Assembly (NCBI GenBank): GCA_964020155.1
Contig: OZ026568.1
Coordinates: 2,383,820-2,447,819, forward strand
Source of the DNA: Chondrilla cf. caribensis
Lineage: Eukaryota; Porifera; Demospongiae; Chondrillida; Chondrillidae
Reading direction: 5' to 3'
Length of the DNA stretch: 64,000 nucleotides
The notes beneath the pieces were generated by a model that was given only the letters and a program-made list of their open reading frames with translations, was not told where the DNA came from and made no database searches. The position numbers were made by a program, and so were the translations under genes. The stretch's first letter is position 1. Each line of letters begins with the position of its first letter. Below are positions 26,101-32,800 of the stretch, piece by piece.

Positions 26101-29100
26101 TCCAAAACGTAGCTTCCAGATATCTGTAGCTCAAGTACTGTATATAAATATGTGATATGTTGCGTGGGCGACTTCAAAGGAAAAGCAGTACACATATTCA
26201 TGATGTGTGCACACTTCCCTGATGTATGCACACTTCATTCGATGTTGCATTGTGGATAATTAGTTATTTCCTTTTCACACATCTAATACTAATCATTGCT
26301 CAATCAAAGGTGTGCCCACGCAACATACCACATAATAACTAAAGTACCTCTGGAGAAGCTGTAGCGGATACAGACACCTTTGCCTAAATGACACCTCGGG
26401 CTTTGCCCTCGGTATCAAGTAGGCAAAGGTGTCTGTATATCCGCTACAGCTTCTCCAGAGGTACTTTAGCTATTACATGTATGGGCACTTATTTGATATC
26501 ATGGATGAAAAATTTCGATAACAGTACTATGTTTATAGTTAGTTGTATCTACATAAGTATTTACATACATATGTGATATTAATACTGTACATTGGTGTAT
26601 ATAATGCTTTTTCTTATTTGTACATATCTACAGGCAATTCACCCCCATAACAAGACTAGTTGCCAATTCTTCAATCACAAGTCCAACCGTCCCGCTGGTC
26701 TACTGGTGGTTTGGCAGTGTGCTGCTGTATGTGCTTGGTGGAATTCATGTGCTAATGACATTGAAGTTGATCTTGACATATTTCCTGGTGAACTGGTACA
26801 ACTTTTACGTTATTCCGTCATTTTTCTACACTATCAGGTCAGTATGAGTCTTTTAGTGAAACTTGTCAATGAATATCTGTCACATTTGCTATGAGTGTAC
26901 GTCATCTTTCAATATCATCCACTTATTATTTATATTGTGATAGAGGAAAGGAGAGAGAGGAAAGCTACACAGATGTACCTGTGTTCGGATGGAAGACCAT
27001 TTACTTTATAGTGGGTTTTGTATTGTGCATATTGACAGTGTGAATATGTTGGTGTAAAGTCTATACTGGTAATTCATGAAATACCCAATCTATATTTAGT
27101 ATTACCAGCTTTCAGTGTTTGGTAGCATTCAACTCATTTGTAATGTACATCGTAATTTGATATGAGCAGTATTTATTTCCTGTATATCTCTCAATTATGG
27201 TACACACACACACACACACGCACGCACGCACACACGCACGCACACACACACACACACACACACCTTATAGCTGCTGCTGTCCTGCTCGGTTCTCTCTATT
27301 GTATTCTGGGGGTACTTCTATCCTATGTGTCTGCTTCACATCATTGTCAACAATGACATCCTCCAAAGAGTTCTGAGATCTGTCACCAAGAATTGTGAGT
27401 GTAACAATCAATTGCACTGGTTGTACCACAGTGCAAATGCGCTTCATTGTGAAACAATTTTAAACCACCTTGAAATAAGGTTTACCTGGATTATTTACTT
27501 TCATTGTTACCCTAGTATGTTTACATACCAATGTGTTACATTTGGAATATTTAGTGTATCTATGGGCTCTAAAATGTTTACATCACCACTAGTTTATTTC
27601 CTTTTATGTATGCATGCACACATGCACACACACAGCCATACACATCCGTGCAATTGGACACTTATAATCTCATTCCACAGGGAAGTCACTTTTATGGGTG
27701 CTAGCACTCGGATTGATAGTACTGTACATTTACGGTGCAATAGCCTATGCTGGTTACCAAAGCTACTTTGATGATCCAGAGTCCAGCTCTCACTGTAGAA
27801 CACTATTCCAGTGTGTAATATCAGTGATACGCTTGGGACTGATTATGGGCGGTGGCTTAGTGACAGTAAGTAATTGAAATTTTTATGTGTACCCTTGTCA
27901 TTGTCACTAAATAATGAAAACATAGTAAAAAGTCAATGTTATTACTGTATAAGTGATTCTGTATGCATGTGTGTCCTAATTAACTGACCATTAGAACCAT
28001 AATAATGTAAAGCCAAGCAGTTCGCATCTGTCCATTGTCTATGACTGTCGACTATTTCATTACAACCCCACTCACTGTACTGATATGCTACAGTATCTGT
28101 CAAATAACTCAATGATTCTTCACAGAATGCTGATTCTGCATTCAAAGATGAGCTCCTTGTTGGAAATTTTCCACTCTACATCCCAAGAACAGTTTTAGAT
28201 GTTTCCTTCTTCATCATTGTGACAACAGTTGGCTTGGGAGTCATTTTTGGGATTATCGTGGATACGTTCAGTGAACTGAGAGATGAAAGAGTAAGTTATG
28301 ATTGTAAAGTTGCATGCATGCTGTGATCCCCCAAACTTGTGACCTGTACCATTGTTTTTTTTGTCATTCATGTGTACAGTACAAAGCAGAAGCAGACAAA
28401 AGGGACTTTTGCTTCATCTGTAACCTTCCATCACACGAGTTTGATCGTCGTTCTGCAGTACGTATGGCATATACTAACACATATATTACATGATGTACAC
28501 TACTGAAGTGGTAATTCTTATTGTTTACATGTTTATATAATTGATACTGGTCTCTAGTGATTGTCCTCTACACTAGGGATTCAAGCATCACGTTAAACAT
28601 GATCATAACATGTGGAACTACATCTACTTCTCACTTGGGCTGGACAGAATCCACCCCAATGACCAGAATGCCATTGAACTTTATGTCTACCAGCAAGTGA
28701 GAATCCAGGTCTGTTACTAAGCCATATAATATGTGTAATAGACATCTTCCTATACAATTGTAGATTAAGAAGAAATCTCCTCGGTTCTTCCCTATTCTGA
28801 GGGCTCGCTGCTTAAGGCACGAGGATGACAAAACTGAGCTCCAGCTGGAGCGCTTGGAGGCCAAAATGCAGAAGATTATGGACAGATTTGAGAATGAGGT
28901 GTGATACCTTGTGTGTGTGTGTGTGTGTGTGTGTCAGTGTAGCTTGTGTCCATGTCTATTCTACCAGTGAAAATCAAAGGCAACAATTGTACTTGTGTGT
29001 TCTGAAAGCACCGTATGAACTCATATCTACAATTTAGGAGAAGGTATTGGCCAAGCAGAAGTTCTTAGAAGAACAAGAAGAGTGGGAGCAATCACAAGCT

Positions 29101-29118
29101 GACCACACTGCAATATAG
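1..29118 (+). CDS. ITPR: IP3 receptor-type calcium channel, copy A (5' partial, 62 exons in window)
   Basis: Inositol 1,4,5-trisphosphate receptor family: a tetrameric Ca2+-release channel of the endoplasmic reticulum opened by IP3 and Ca2+. The window opens inside an intron, so the suppressor/MIR exons lie upstream. In-window exons run from 420-473 to 29038-29118 (stop TAG at 29116) and give about 2,171 residues. Every donor is GT and every acceptor AG by eye, and each group of exons closes on a whole codon with no internal stop, so this copy looks functional. Family marks include DRQKLVRN and SRKNE of the IP3-binding core, [25 protein letters not shown], the S6 motif [12 protein letters not shown] and the CFIC...HNMW motif. 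Exon order, sizes and phases match copy B downstream. A possible poly(A) signal ATTAAA lies at 29270-29275. Family assignment is firm; orthology to a particular vertebrate ITPR cannot be given. Confidence 0.93.
420..4080 (+). CDS. Copy A: IP3-binding core helical part and first armadillo repeats (8 exons)
   Basis: Exons 420-473, 629-709, 2003-2176, 2806-2861, 3372-3447, 3561-3630, 3742-3779 and 3961-4080. They code for the alpha-helical half of the IP3-binding core. Exon 629-709 carries [12 protein letters not shown], matching the vertebrate RERQKLMR helix (R504, K508, R511): K508 and R511 are kept and R504 is Lys. Exon 2003-2176 carries [13 protein letters not shown], matching DYRKNQEYIA (Y567, R568, K569): R568 and K569 are kept and Tyr is Ser. 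Exon 3561-3630 begins DSRFLDYLGVLC, the counterpart of EPRFLDYLSDLC. The residue mapping relies on the published vertebrate ligand contacts; that these exons are contiguous coding sequence follows from reading-frame closure and the identical layout in copy B. Confidence 0.9.
869..1100. repeat. Minisatellite of about 40-55 bp units
   Basis: Five imperfect head-to-tail units share the pattern ACCGAACGAGCAAGGAAACT then TGCCAAGCCTCGGAATAT. It lies in the long intron 710-2002 of copy A and has no partner in the shorter copy B intron 36001-36765. The reverse-strand reading frame through it is a by-product of the repeat. The rest of the intron shows nothing I recognise. Confidence 0.6.
2533..2698. 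mobile_element. MITE with CAGTSCAACTTGCTTAGTA ends
   Basis: The left end CAGTCCAACTTGCTTAGTA and the right end TACTAAGCAAGTTGCACTG are inverted copies differing at one of 19 positions. TA follows the right end. The matching intron in copy B is shorter. A single left end of the same family recurs at about 5970 and 40631 in the homologous intron of both copies, i.e. an older fossil. Confidence 0.6.
2862..3335. repeat. Intron minisatellite split by a MITE
   Basis: Units of roughly 50-65 bp contain GTGAGTAGCCCAGATGTTGA followed by a TGTGTGTATAGTATATA-like spacer. Several imperfect copies occur before and after the MITE at 2998-3174. Copy B has only about two units at 37355-37430, so the array expanded in A. 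Confidence 0.6.
2998..3174. mobile_element. MITE with CAGTGAGACCTCTCTAATCC ends
   Basis: 177 bp. The left end CAGTGAGACCTCTCTAATCC pairs with the right end GGATTAGCAAGGTTTCACTG (17 of 20 positions). TA precedes the left end. Internal GGATTA...GAG repeats are also inverted. It has inserted into a minisatellite whose units continue on both sides (2862-2997 and 3175-3330). Absent from copy B. Confidence 0.7.
4836..9709 (+). CDS. Copy A: solenoid region, RIH-type repeats (12 exons)
   Basis: Exons 4836-4919, 5094-5129, 5189-5285, 5839-5897, 6513-6695, 6786-6906, 6991-7072, 7201-7255, 7886-8077, 8704-8765, 9229-9343 and 9602-9709. This is the cytosolic helical solenoid that couples ligand binding to the pore. 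Recognisable blocks are IKYVNLIV, joined by splicing to [11 protein letters not shown] (the RASFCRLMLHMHVD position of vertebrate receptors), [15 protein letters not shown], and [19 protein letters not shown] (KLKIIEILQFILNVRLDYR). Exon 5094-5129 is a 36-bp micro-exon coding for [12 protein letters not shown]. Exon 7886-8077 codes for a polar, probably disordered linker. Introns hold a CA microsatellite (7319-7842) and a minisatellite (8090-8460). Confidence 0.88.
7319..7842. repeat. Long CA-rich microsatellite
   Basis: About 520 bp of CA repeats with interspersed CATGCATACAC-type variants, in intron 7256-7885 of copy A. The corresponding copy B intron (41914-42053) is 140 bp and lacks it. 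All reading frames here are low-complexity Thr/His or Cys/Val repeats with no coding value. Confidence 0.9.
8090..8460. repeat. Imperfect minisatellite, GTATGTAGTGAAGTATGGTGTA type
   Basis: Many imperfect units of roughly 20-30 bp with the core GTAGTGAAGTATGGTGTA fill most of intron 8078-8703. A shorter related array is in the homologous copy B intron at about 42285-42450, so the repeat predates the duplication and has changed length. Confidence 0.55.
10254..15453 (+). CDS. Copy A: central solenoid region (11 exons)
   Basis: Exons 10254-10390, 10687-10754, 10817-10964, 11036-11132, 11289-11429, 12139-12257, 12785-12935, 13411-13535, 13893-14039, 14517-14601 and 15370-15453. They code for about 434 residues of helical repeats. 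Exon 12785-12935 reads LLLNIVDLLATCCQGRN, which aligns with the vertebrate block HLVELLAVCTEGKNVY. The exon set 10254-11132 codes for a stretch of 150 residues and copy B has 145 here, a 15-bp in-frame length difference inside exon 10817-10964. The last exon (15370-15453) precedes the 2.56-kb intron that contains the intact transposon. Confidence 0.88.
11985..12060. repeat. Degraded half of a fold-back element
   Basis: The stretch with GCAGTGGATATACAGACACA resembles one arm of the fold-back element at 26333-26475 (GTAGCGGATACAGACACC). The second arm is not visible. Intron 11430-12138 of copy A is about 470 bp longer than its B counterpart; the remainder includes an imperfect hairpin at 11548-11613 (CTTTCTATTACTGTA arms) and nothing else I recognise. 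Confidence 0.35.
12940..13296. mobile_element. Degraded pogo-like element fossil
   Basis: AGAGCAACCTCTGTTACCTG just after exon 12785-12935 and CTGGATACCTGAGGTTCAAC at 13272-13291 look like decayed terminal inverted repeats with TA after the right end. The start of the homologous copy B intron (47787 onward) shows related sequence, so this insertion would be older than the duplication. Low certainty because the ends match poorly. Confidence 0.3.
15546..15722. mobile_element. Short non-autonomous pogo-like MITE
   Basis: 177 bp, beginning CAGTGGAACCTCCCTATATT and ending with AATAGAGAGGTCCCACTG, its imperfect inverted copy. It is flanked by TA (15544-15545 and 15723-15724) and lies 183 bp from the intact transposon in the same intron. 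Family resemblance to the element at 63285-63469 is clear from both ends and the internal AGAGGTTTCC motifs. Confidence 0.75.
15906..17830 (+). mobile_element. pogo/Tigger-like DNA transposon, complete, with 25-bp perfect TIRs
   Basis: The left end (15906-15930) starts CAGTCCAACCTCTTTAACAC and the right end (17806-17830) is its exact reverse complement over 25 bp. The element is 1,925 bp and flanked on both sides by TA (15904-15905 and 17831-17832), the target duplicated by this superfamily. It contains one transposase gene. The matching intron of copy B (50038-50514, 477 bp) lacks it, so insertion came after the gene duplication. Perfect TIRs and an open ORF indicate recent activity. Confidence 0.93.
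16102..17658 (+). CDS. pogo/Tigger-type transposase, apparently intact
   Basis: Cut-and-paste transposase of the Tc1/mariner superfamily, 518 residues from ATG 16102 to TAG 17658. Frame is open upstream but 16102 is the first ATG. Residues about 5-55 form a psq-type helix-turn-helix (KIAKEFGIASSTLSTIIK). Residues about 68-133 form a CENP-B-type helix-turn-helix (SGWLQRFKERH). The DDE_1 catalytic core has Asp174 in NADETGLFYK, Asp279 in LLLLDNCPAHP and Asp310 in LQPMDQGIINNLK, i.e. a DDD triad with 30 residues between the last two. An acidic tract (ECEDDENNDENDDTEE) sits near residue 445. No stop or frameshift interrupts it. It lies in the same orientation as the host gene, inside the intron 15454-18015, and belongs to the mobile element, not the channel gene. 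Confidence 0.93.
   Translation: MAAKQKALSIKDKVEILKAVDKRASEYGAKGKIAKEFGIASSTLSTIIKDKKKILDAFEQSAFKPDRKRLRTAAYEDVEEALVIWFKSRRDQNVPLSGSILRAKADELSKELGHVEFQCSSGWLQRFKERHAIVQKKICGESASVSTETCDLWIEQTLPTLLDGYELKNVFNADETGLFYKLLPNKTLCFKNEPCHGGKHSKDRVTVLVGANADGSEKLPLLVIGKSKKPRCFKNVNSLPVVYDASKKAWMNSTIFTSWLRQLDSRFARQQRSVLLLLDNCPAHPDVEGLTNIKVAMLPANATSKLQPMDQGIINNLKALYRNKVLSKLICSLDKGTDSTVTLLDALHYINAAWDGISQTTVRKCFQRCGIGRDPEQCTSDDNTPVQSEIQQQLQLLQHSGVAGLEDITPEDYITVDSEVVVAEELTTESIVAQVRYKNSDECEDDENNDENDDTEEVPAVGVTLSEALASIDKVRRYFQAQEGTAQFFAGINALEKFMERQMLPSRQTMITDYFSFN
18016..24949 (+). CDS. Copy A: distal solenoid and RIH-associated domain (19 exons)
   Basis: Exons 18016-18138, 18335-18397, 18741-18882, 19041-19137, 19570-19629, 19736-19814, 20613-20692, 20787-20853, 21164-21259, 21329-21423, 21725-21776, 21893-21928, 22034-22279, 22348-22497, 22869-22970, 23038-23121, 23472-23552, 23754-23865 and 24795-24949. 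Exon 22034-22279 starts with an acidic Asp/Glu/Ser tract ([16 protein letters not shown]) and leads into [18 protein letters not shown], spliced to [10 protein letters not shown]. This is the RIH-associated domain, matching vertebrate LQLLCENHNRDLQNFLR. Exon 22869-22970 follows with [20 protein letters not shown]. Exon 24795-24949 is 21 bp longer than in copy B. The acidic tract resembles regulatory linkers of the family but I see no defined site in it. Confidence 0.88.
23122..23195. repeat. TG microsatellite
   Basis: TG repeats start directly at the splice donor of exon 23038-23121. Copy B has a shorter TG tract at the same place (56148-56174), so the repeat is ancestral. Confidence 0.75.
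23952..24671. mobile_element. 720-bp TA-flanked DNA transposon with CAGTGGTGAT ends
   Basis: The left end CAGTGGTGATGAAAGTAATG (23952) and right end GTTACATTTCAATCACCACTG (to 24671) are inverted copies with small gaps. TA flanks both sides (23950-23951, 24672-24673). The copy B intron here (56639-56833) is 195 bp against 929 bp in A, so the difference equals the element. It contains no convincing transposase; the short frames inside match nothing I know. Confidence 0.72.
25049..29118 (+). CDS. Copy A: channel domain, pore, zinc-finger motif and C-terminal coiled coil (12 exons)
   Basis: Exons 25049-25171, 25591-25637, 25777-25878, 26634-26837, 26944-27010, 27271-27394, 27681-27865, 28126-28290, 28380-28457, 28577-28696, 28764-28898 and 29038-29118. 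S1 is [18 protein letters not shown]. Two further helices follow in 26634-26837. S4 and the S4-S5 linker ([15 protein letters not shown]) are in 27271-27394, and S5 plus the pore loop in 27681-27865. The pore sequence is LIMGGGLVT, not GGGVGD. The luminal S5-pore loop is much shorter than in vertebrate receptors but keeps the paired cysteines of CRTLFQC. S6 ends in [12 protein letters not shown], close to FGVIIDTFADLR. The next exons give CFICN and [11 protein letters not shown], the conserved zinc-binding motif, then a charged coiled coil. These helices sit in the ER membrane. Confidence 0.92.
26153..26330. mobile_element. MITE with TGRTATGTTGCGTGGGC inverted ends
   Basis: TGATATGTTGCGTGGGCGAC at 26153-26172 pairs with GTGCCCACGCAACATACCA at 26312-26330. 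The copy B intron 57843-58252 lacks it. It is directly followed by a fold-back element, so the pair may be one composite insertion. Confidence 0.55.
26333..26475. mobile_element. Fold-back (palindromic) element
   Basis: Two arms of about 60 bp (left TAACTAAAGTACCTCTGGAG, right its reverse complement ending TTAGCTATTA) form a near-perfect hairpin around the loop CCTCGGGCTTTGCCCTCGG (26394-26412). It is absent from copy B. A similar GC-rich palindromic core occurs in the fold-back at 39590-39708. Confidence 0.75.
27195..27263. repeat. CA/CG-variant microsatellite before the S4 exon
   Basis: CA repeats with CACG variants end 7 bp before the splice acceptor of exon 27271-27394. Copy B has the same tract at 59576-59625. 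The polypyrimidine stretch of the acceptor is thus replaced by CA repeat in both copies. Confidence 0.7.
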
Positions 29119-29637
29119 AGCAGTAACATATTTGGTTTATAGTGGATTTAGTGAAACCAGAAACTTGTAGGAATTGAAAGATTGACTTTTGATATAACAG
29201 ATTTATTATTTGATATAGTTTTGCATACAAGTACTAACCATTTGTTATTGAGTTATTGGTACGTAGTACATTAAAATATGTGTTGTACTCTGGTCTGTTG
29301 GCACCATCTATTTCCATGCAGACCCTCATACGTACACAATGAAGTTTAAAGCCTATAATCTCGTGTTTGGGCCTATTATGAAGTGATTTAGCGAATTGAA
29401 GTACGTACTAGTCAATTATGACAACTTCAATTGTCCTTAATGTGTAGTCTTACATAGCCAGCCTCAATTGATATCTACAAGGGAAACGAGAAAATTGAGT
29501 CTAACAATTGCAAGTGCACGTGGCTGTACTATTATATATCCGATCTGTTGTGTAATAATGAATGTATATTTTCAGTAGAATCACCGGTAAAAGAACGGAC
29601 AACTTGAACTTTGCGACGACCTGTGGGCGGTTCCTTA

Positions 29638-29647
29638 GTCACGTGAC
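29638..29647 (+). promoter_or_regulatory. GTCACGTGAC palindrome (E-box) upstream of copy B
   Basis: A perfect 10-bp palindrome with a CACGTG core lies 34 bp upstream of the TATA box of copy B. It equals the consensus known for bHLH-ZIP factors of the TFEB/MITF/USF type. Position and symmetry are seen directly. Binding by any factor in this organism is inference. Confidence 0.4.
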
Positions 29648-29680
29648 CCTAGACGTCGCCCATACGGACTTCGCGTTTGA

Positions 29681-29687
29681 TATAAAA
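29681..29687 (+). promoter_or_regulatory. TATA box of copy B
   Basis: TATAAAA occurs 114 bp upstream of the predicted start codon of copy B at 29801. Transcription would then start near 29710, giving a leader of roughly 90 bases. No splice acceptor is needed to reach the ATG. An upstream ATG at 29707 would be at or before that start site and is out of frame. Confidence 0.5.
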
Positions 29688-29800
29688 CAGTGTGATTTTG
29701 ATTGAGATGCAAATAATTCAGAAGGGAAATTTGAAGAATGAATCGAAACTCTCTGATGACGATTTAATACGAGAGCACTACTGCAGGACAAGATTACAGG

Positions 29801-32800
29801 ATGCCCGGGTCGGGATCTCGAGCTCCGTTGAAGACATCCGCTAAGGCTAATGATGACCAAGTTCACCCTCCTTTGAGGCTGGGAGATGTCATCTTGCTAT
29901 TTTGTAAGGAAAAAGACGGATTTGTCTACTCAGATGTTTCCAGGTCAGTACTTATGATTCTTAATTCCGTATTACCTGCCCTAAGAAGAGTCGTTTTATA
30001 CATAATGTTGGCATGCTGCTGCATTTGTTCCAGTAAGTGATGTGAGTAGTGGAAGGTATCCTGATACGTTTAAAGTTAGAGAAAAAACGTCATGAATCAC
30101 CAACAACGATTTTCTACGCTTCCTTTTATATTCCATAAATCAACTATTCATCCTGGCGGCTATAAAACTTCTTAGTCTATTAGATGTACGTAAATGAATG
30201 GTATACGTCAAAACAGAACTCAAATTTAAGTACTTCTGAGCAATGACCAATTTCACATTTGAAGAAAAACAAAGTGTTTAATGCACAGATACAGAAGCAA
30301 ATCATATTTATTATGGAAATGGTGTCATTATTATACTTCAATAATATTATATTATATTTTATACTTTTTCATTGTTGCAGTAAAAAAGTTCAAAGTGTAA
30401 CTGTTCGTCCAGTTAACCACCCATTCTCCACTGATGACCCAAACCTTCCAGATATATTTGGTAAGGAAAATGCTTAAAGTACATGACATATTCACTACTA
30501 CATCTAGTCCAGTCTGTATAGTGTAGTAATTCCAGATATTAAATAAATAATATAACCAATTGTAATATTGATCAGCACTGTAATATAGTTTCATATTTTA
30601 GATATATTAATCAGAATATAGGGATATTATGTTTATAACAATGTTTTCAAGTGATAGCAAAATGAGGCAAGGCTATATATCTGCCTAAAATTCTAAATTT
30701 TGCTACTCATATTATTGCAATAGAAATATCATATTATCAATGTATCATATTATTACATTAATCCACTTTAAATTACTGTACATACCTTCTTATATTATGT
30801 TATGATATTGTTAATGATGAATTATATTTCTTATGTACATTGATTGATATATAGCTTGAATAAAATATAAGAGCATGCTTTAACATACAATAGGGGGCTG
30901 TTTCAGAGTAGTAGCTGCCAACAAGCACAAAGCTGTTAAGAACTTAGCTGATTTGAAGGAAGAATTCCAAGGGAAGAAACTGAACCCCAATAAACAGCAG
31001 CAACTCAGAGTGGCTGAGGTGTGTTTCTTATGGCACTAATGTTTATTCAATCATTTACTGTAATACCCCATATATGGAAAACAAGAACACCAAATAAAAG
31101 TGGAGAGGTCAACAACCTAGTAGTAGATTTTAGGACTTAGCTGCACCAGGCTGGACATGTGAATTGCACCACTGATTCAATAAAGGTATTATTTTCATTA
31201 TTGATCAGATACTGAACACCTGGTATATAATACTTGGTAAGCACTTCAGTGCCATCACTCATGTCTGCAAGTATATGAACTGATTCATAGATTTCTGCTG
31301 CATGATACATTTGGACATACGTACACACATGTATGTCACGCCCAGTATACTCAGTGCTAATTCCAACATAAAGTTGTGACTCACGTATACCTTGTAAAAT
31401 ATGAAAATTATTGTCATTGGTTTAACTGGATTCTCTCAAATATGTATCATCAAGATATTTCTCATGAGTACTATTACATGACTGCTAATACATCATATTT
31501 TTATTAGACGTTTCGTTTTTGACAGCATTTGTCTTCTCTGTGTTCTATTATAATTGAGGCTTACTAATGGTTATGCACCAAATTAAAGTTGTTCAGTGTT
31601 AACCCTCCTGTTCCCCCAGCTTGTCCTTTGCAGCTTTTTGCTGAATTACAGAATGTAGTAGGAGACCGTGTATCAAATATAACAATCCCAAAATTGCATA
31701 TGTGGCATACAGTACACTGTTGATTTCGGGATTATTATTATTCCAATACACTTCAGAATCTGCCTATTTCAATAATGTATCCCTACCTGGTTCAAATACT
31801 CTTTGTAGAATGTGGTCATTCCAACACGTTTTTCCCATGTTTAATGTTTCTATTTCACTTGACAATGTATTTTAAGAGTGGAATTTAAGAATTTATACAA
31901 TACCAACAAACATCATTACATCACTATGAATCTATATTTCACCTACCCTGTAAGCTTTGGACAATTTTTAATGGAATTACTTTTTATTTTTTATAATTAA
32001 TAATTCAACAGAGAAATGCTGAAAGTGAAAACCTGGAGAATGATGTGGAGCAGGAAAGGGTAAAGGGGAATACAGTTGCCTACGGCAACTCCGTTCAAGT
32101 TAGTAATAAGCAGATTTCAGCTTGATAGTAGGCCAATTTGAGGTATTCATAAGCTTTTCATGGTTTTTAATCCACCAGCTCCTACATCTGTACACTGGTA
32201 AATATCTCACTGTTAACTCGACCAACACCTCTTCTTTGGAGAGTACCAACTTGAGGGTGAGTTCTATTATTGCAGTACCACCAGTAATTGATCGATTTAT
32301 ATTTACCTCTAAGAATACATGCATCCACTGTTTCTGTAGATGGAATTGTGCACCGAAAATTCCCCAGATTGCATCTTTCGAATTCTTCCAAGGTACAAAG
32401 TCAGATCAGTTGGAGATGAGGTGAGTATGTATTACAACTTTGACAGATACTGTGTGGTGGTAACTTAATATGTTGTTGTGATCCTACATGATACTTATGA
32501 CCCAGATTTGCCTTCTTACTAAATTAAAATTATCTGGTCAGCATAATCAGTTCATTGACAAGGATGTAACAGCAACTGTGACTTTGGTCAAATTACATAT
32601 GATATTATTACATTGTTTAAATATCTAATTGTGCCATACTTCAGGTGTTGGCTAAGGATCAAGTTACATTTGAAAGCCTGGAAACAAAAGGACAGTACCT
32701 ACACTGCAGTAGAAGGACATTAGGTGTAACAGGATCTCACCTACATAGCACATAGTGGGTTTTTAATAATTAATTTATTAGTTTATATCACAACATTATA

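Larger units (their letters stand above)
29119..29800. other. Spacer between the tandem genes (3' UTR of A, promoter and leader of B)
   Basis: There is no coding sequence here that I can support. The left part should be 3' UTR of copy A, with a candidate poly(A) signal ATTAAA at 29270-29275. From about 29570 the sequence becomes locally richer in CpG than the AT-rich surroundings, as expected for the start of copy B. A short upstream ORF in the leader (ATG at 29738, TAA ending at 29767, 9 codons) lies just before the chosen start at 29801. Confidence 0.6.

Noticed and set aside
29707..29845. Upstream ATG at 29707 as start of copy B
   Set aside because: Out of frame with the suppressor domain and at or before the start site predicted from the TATA box.
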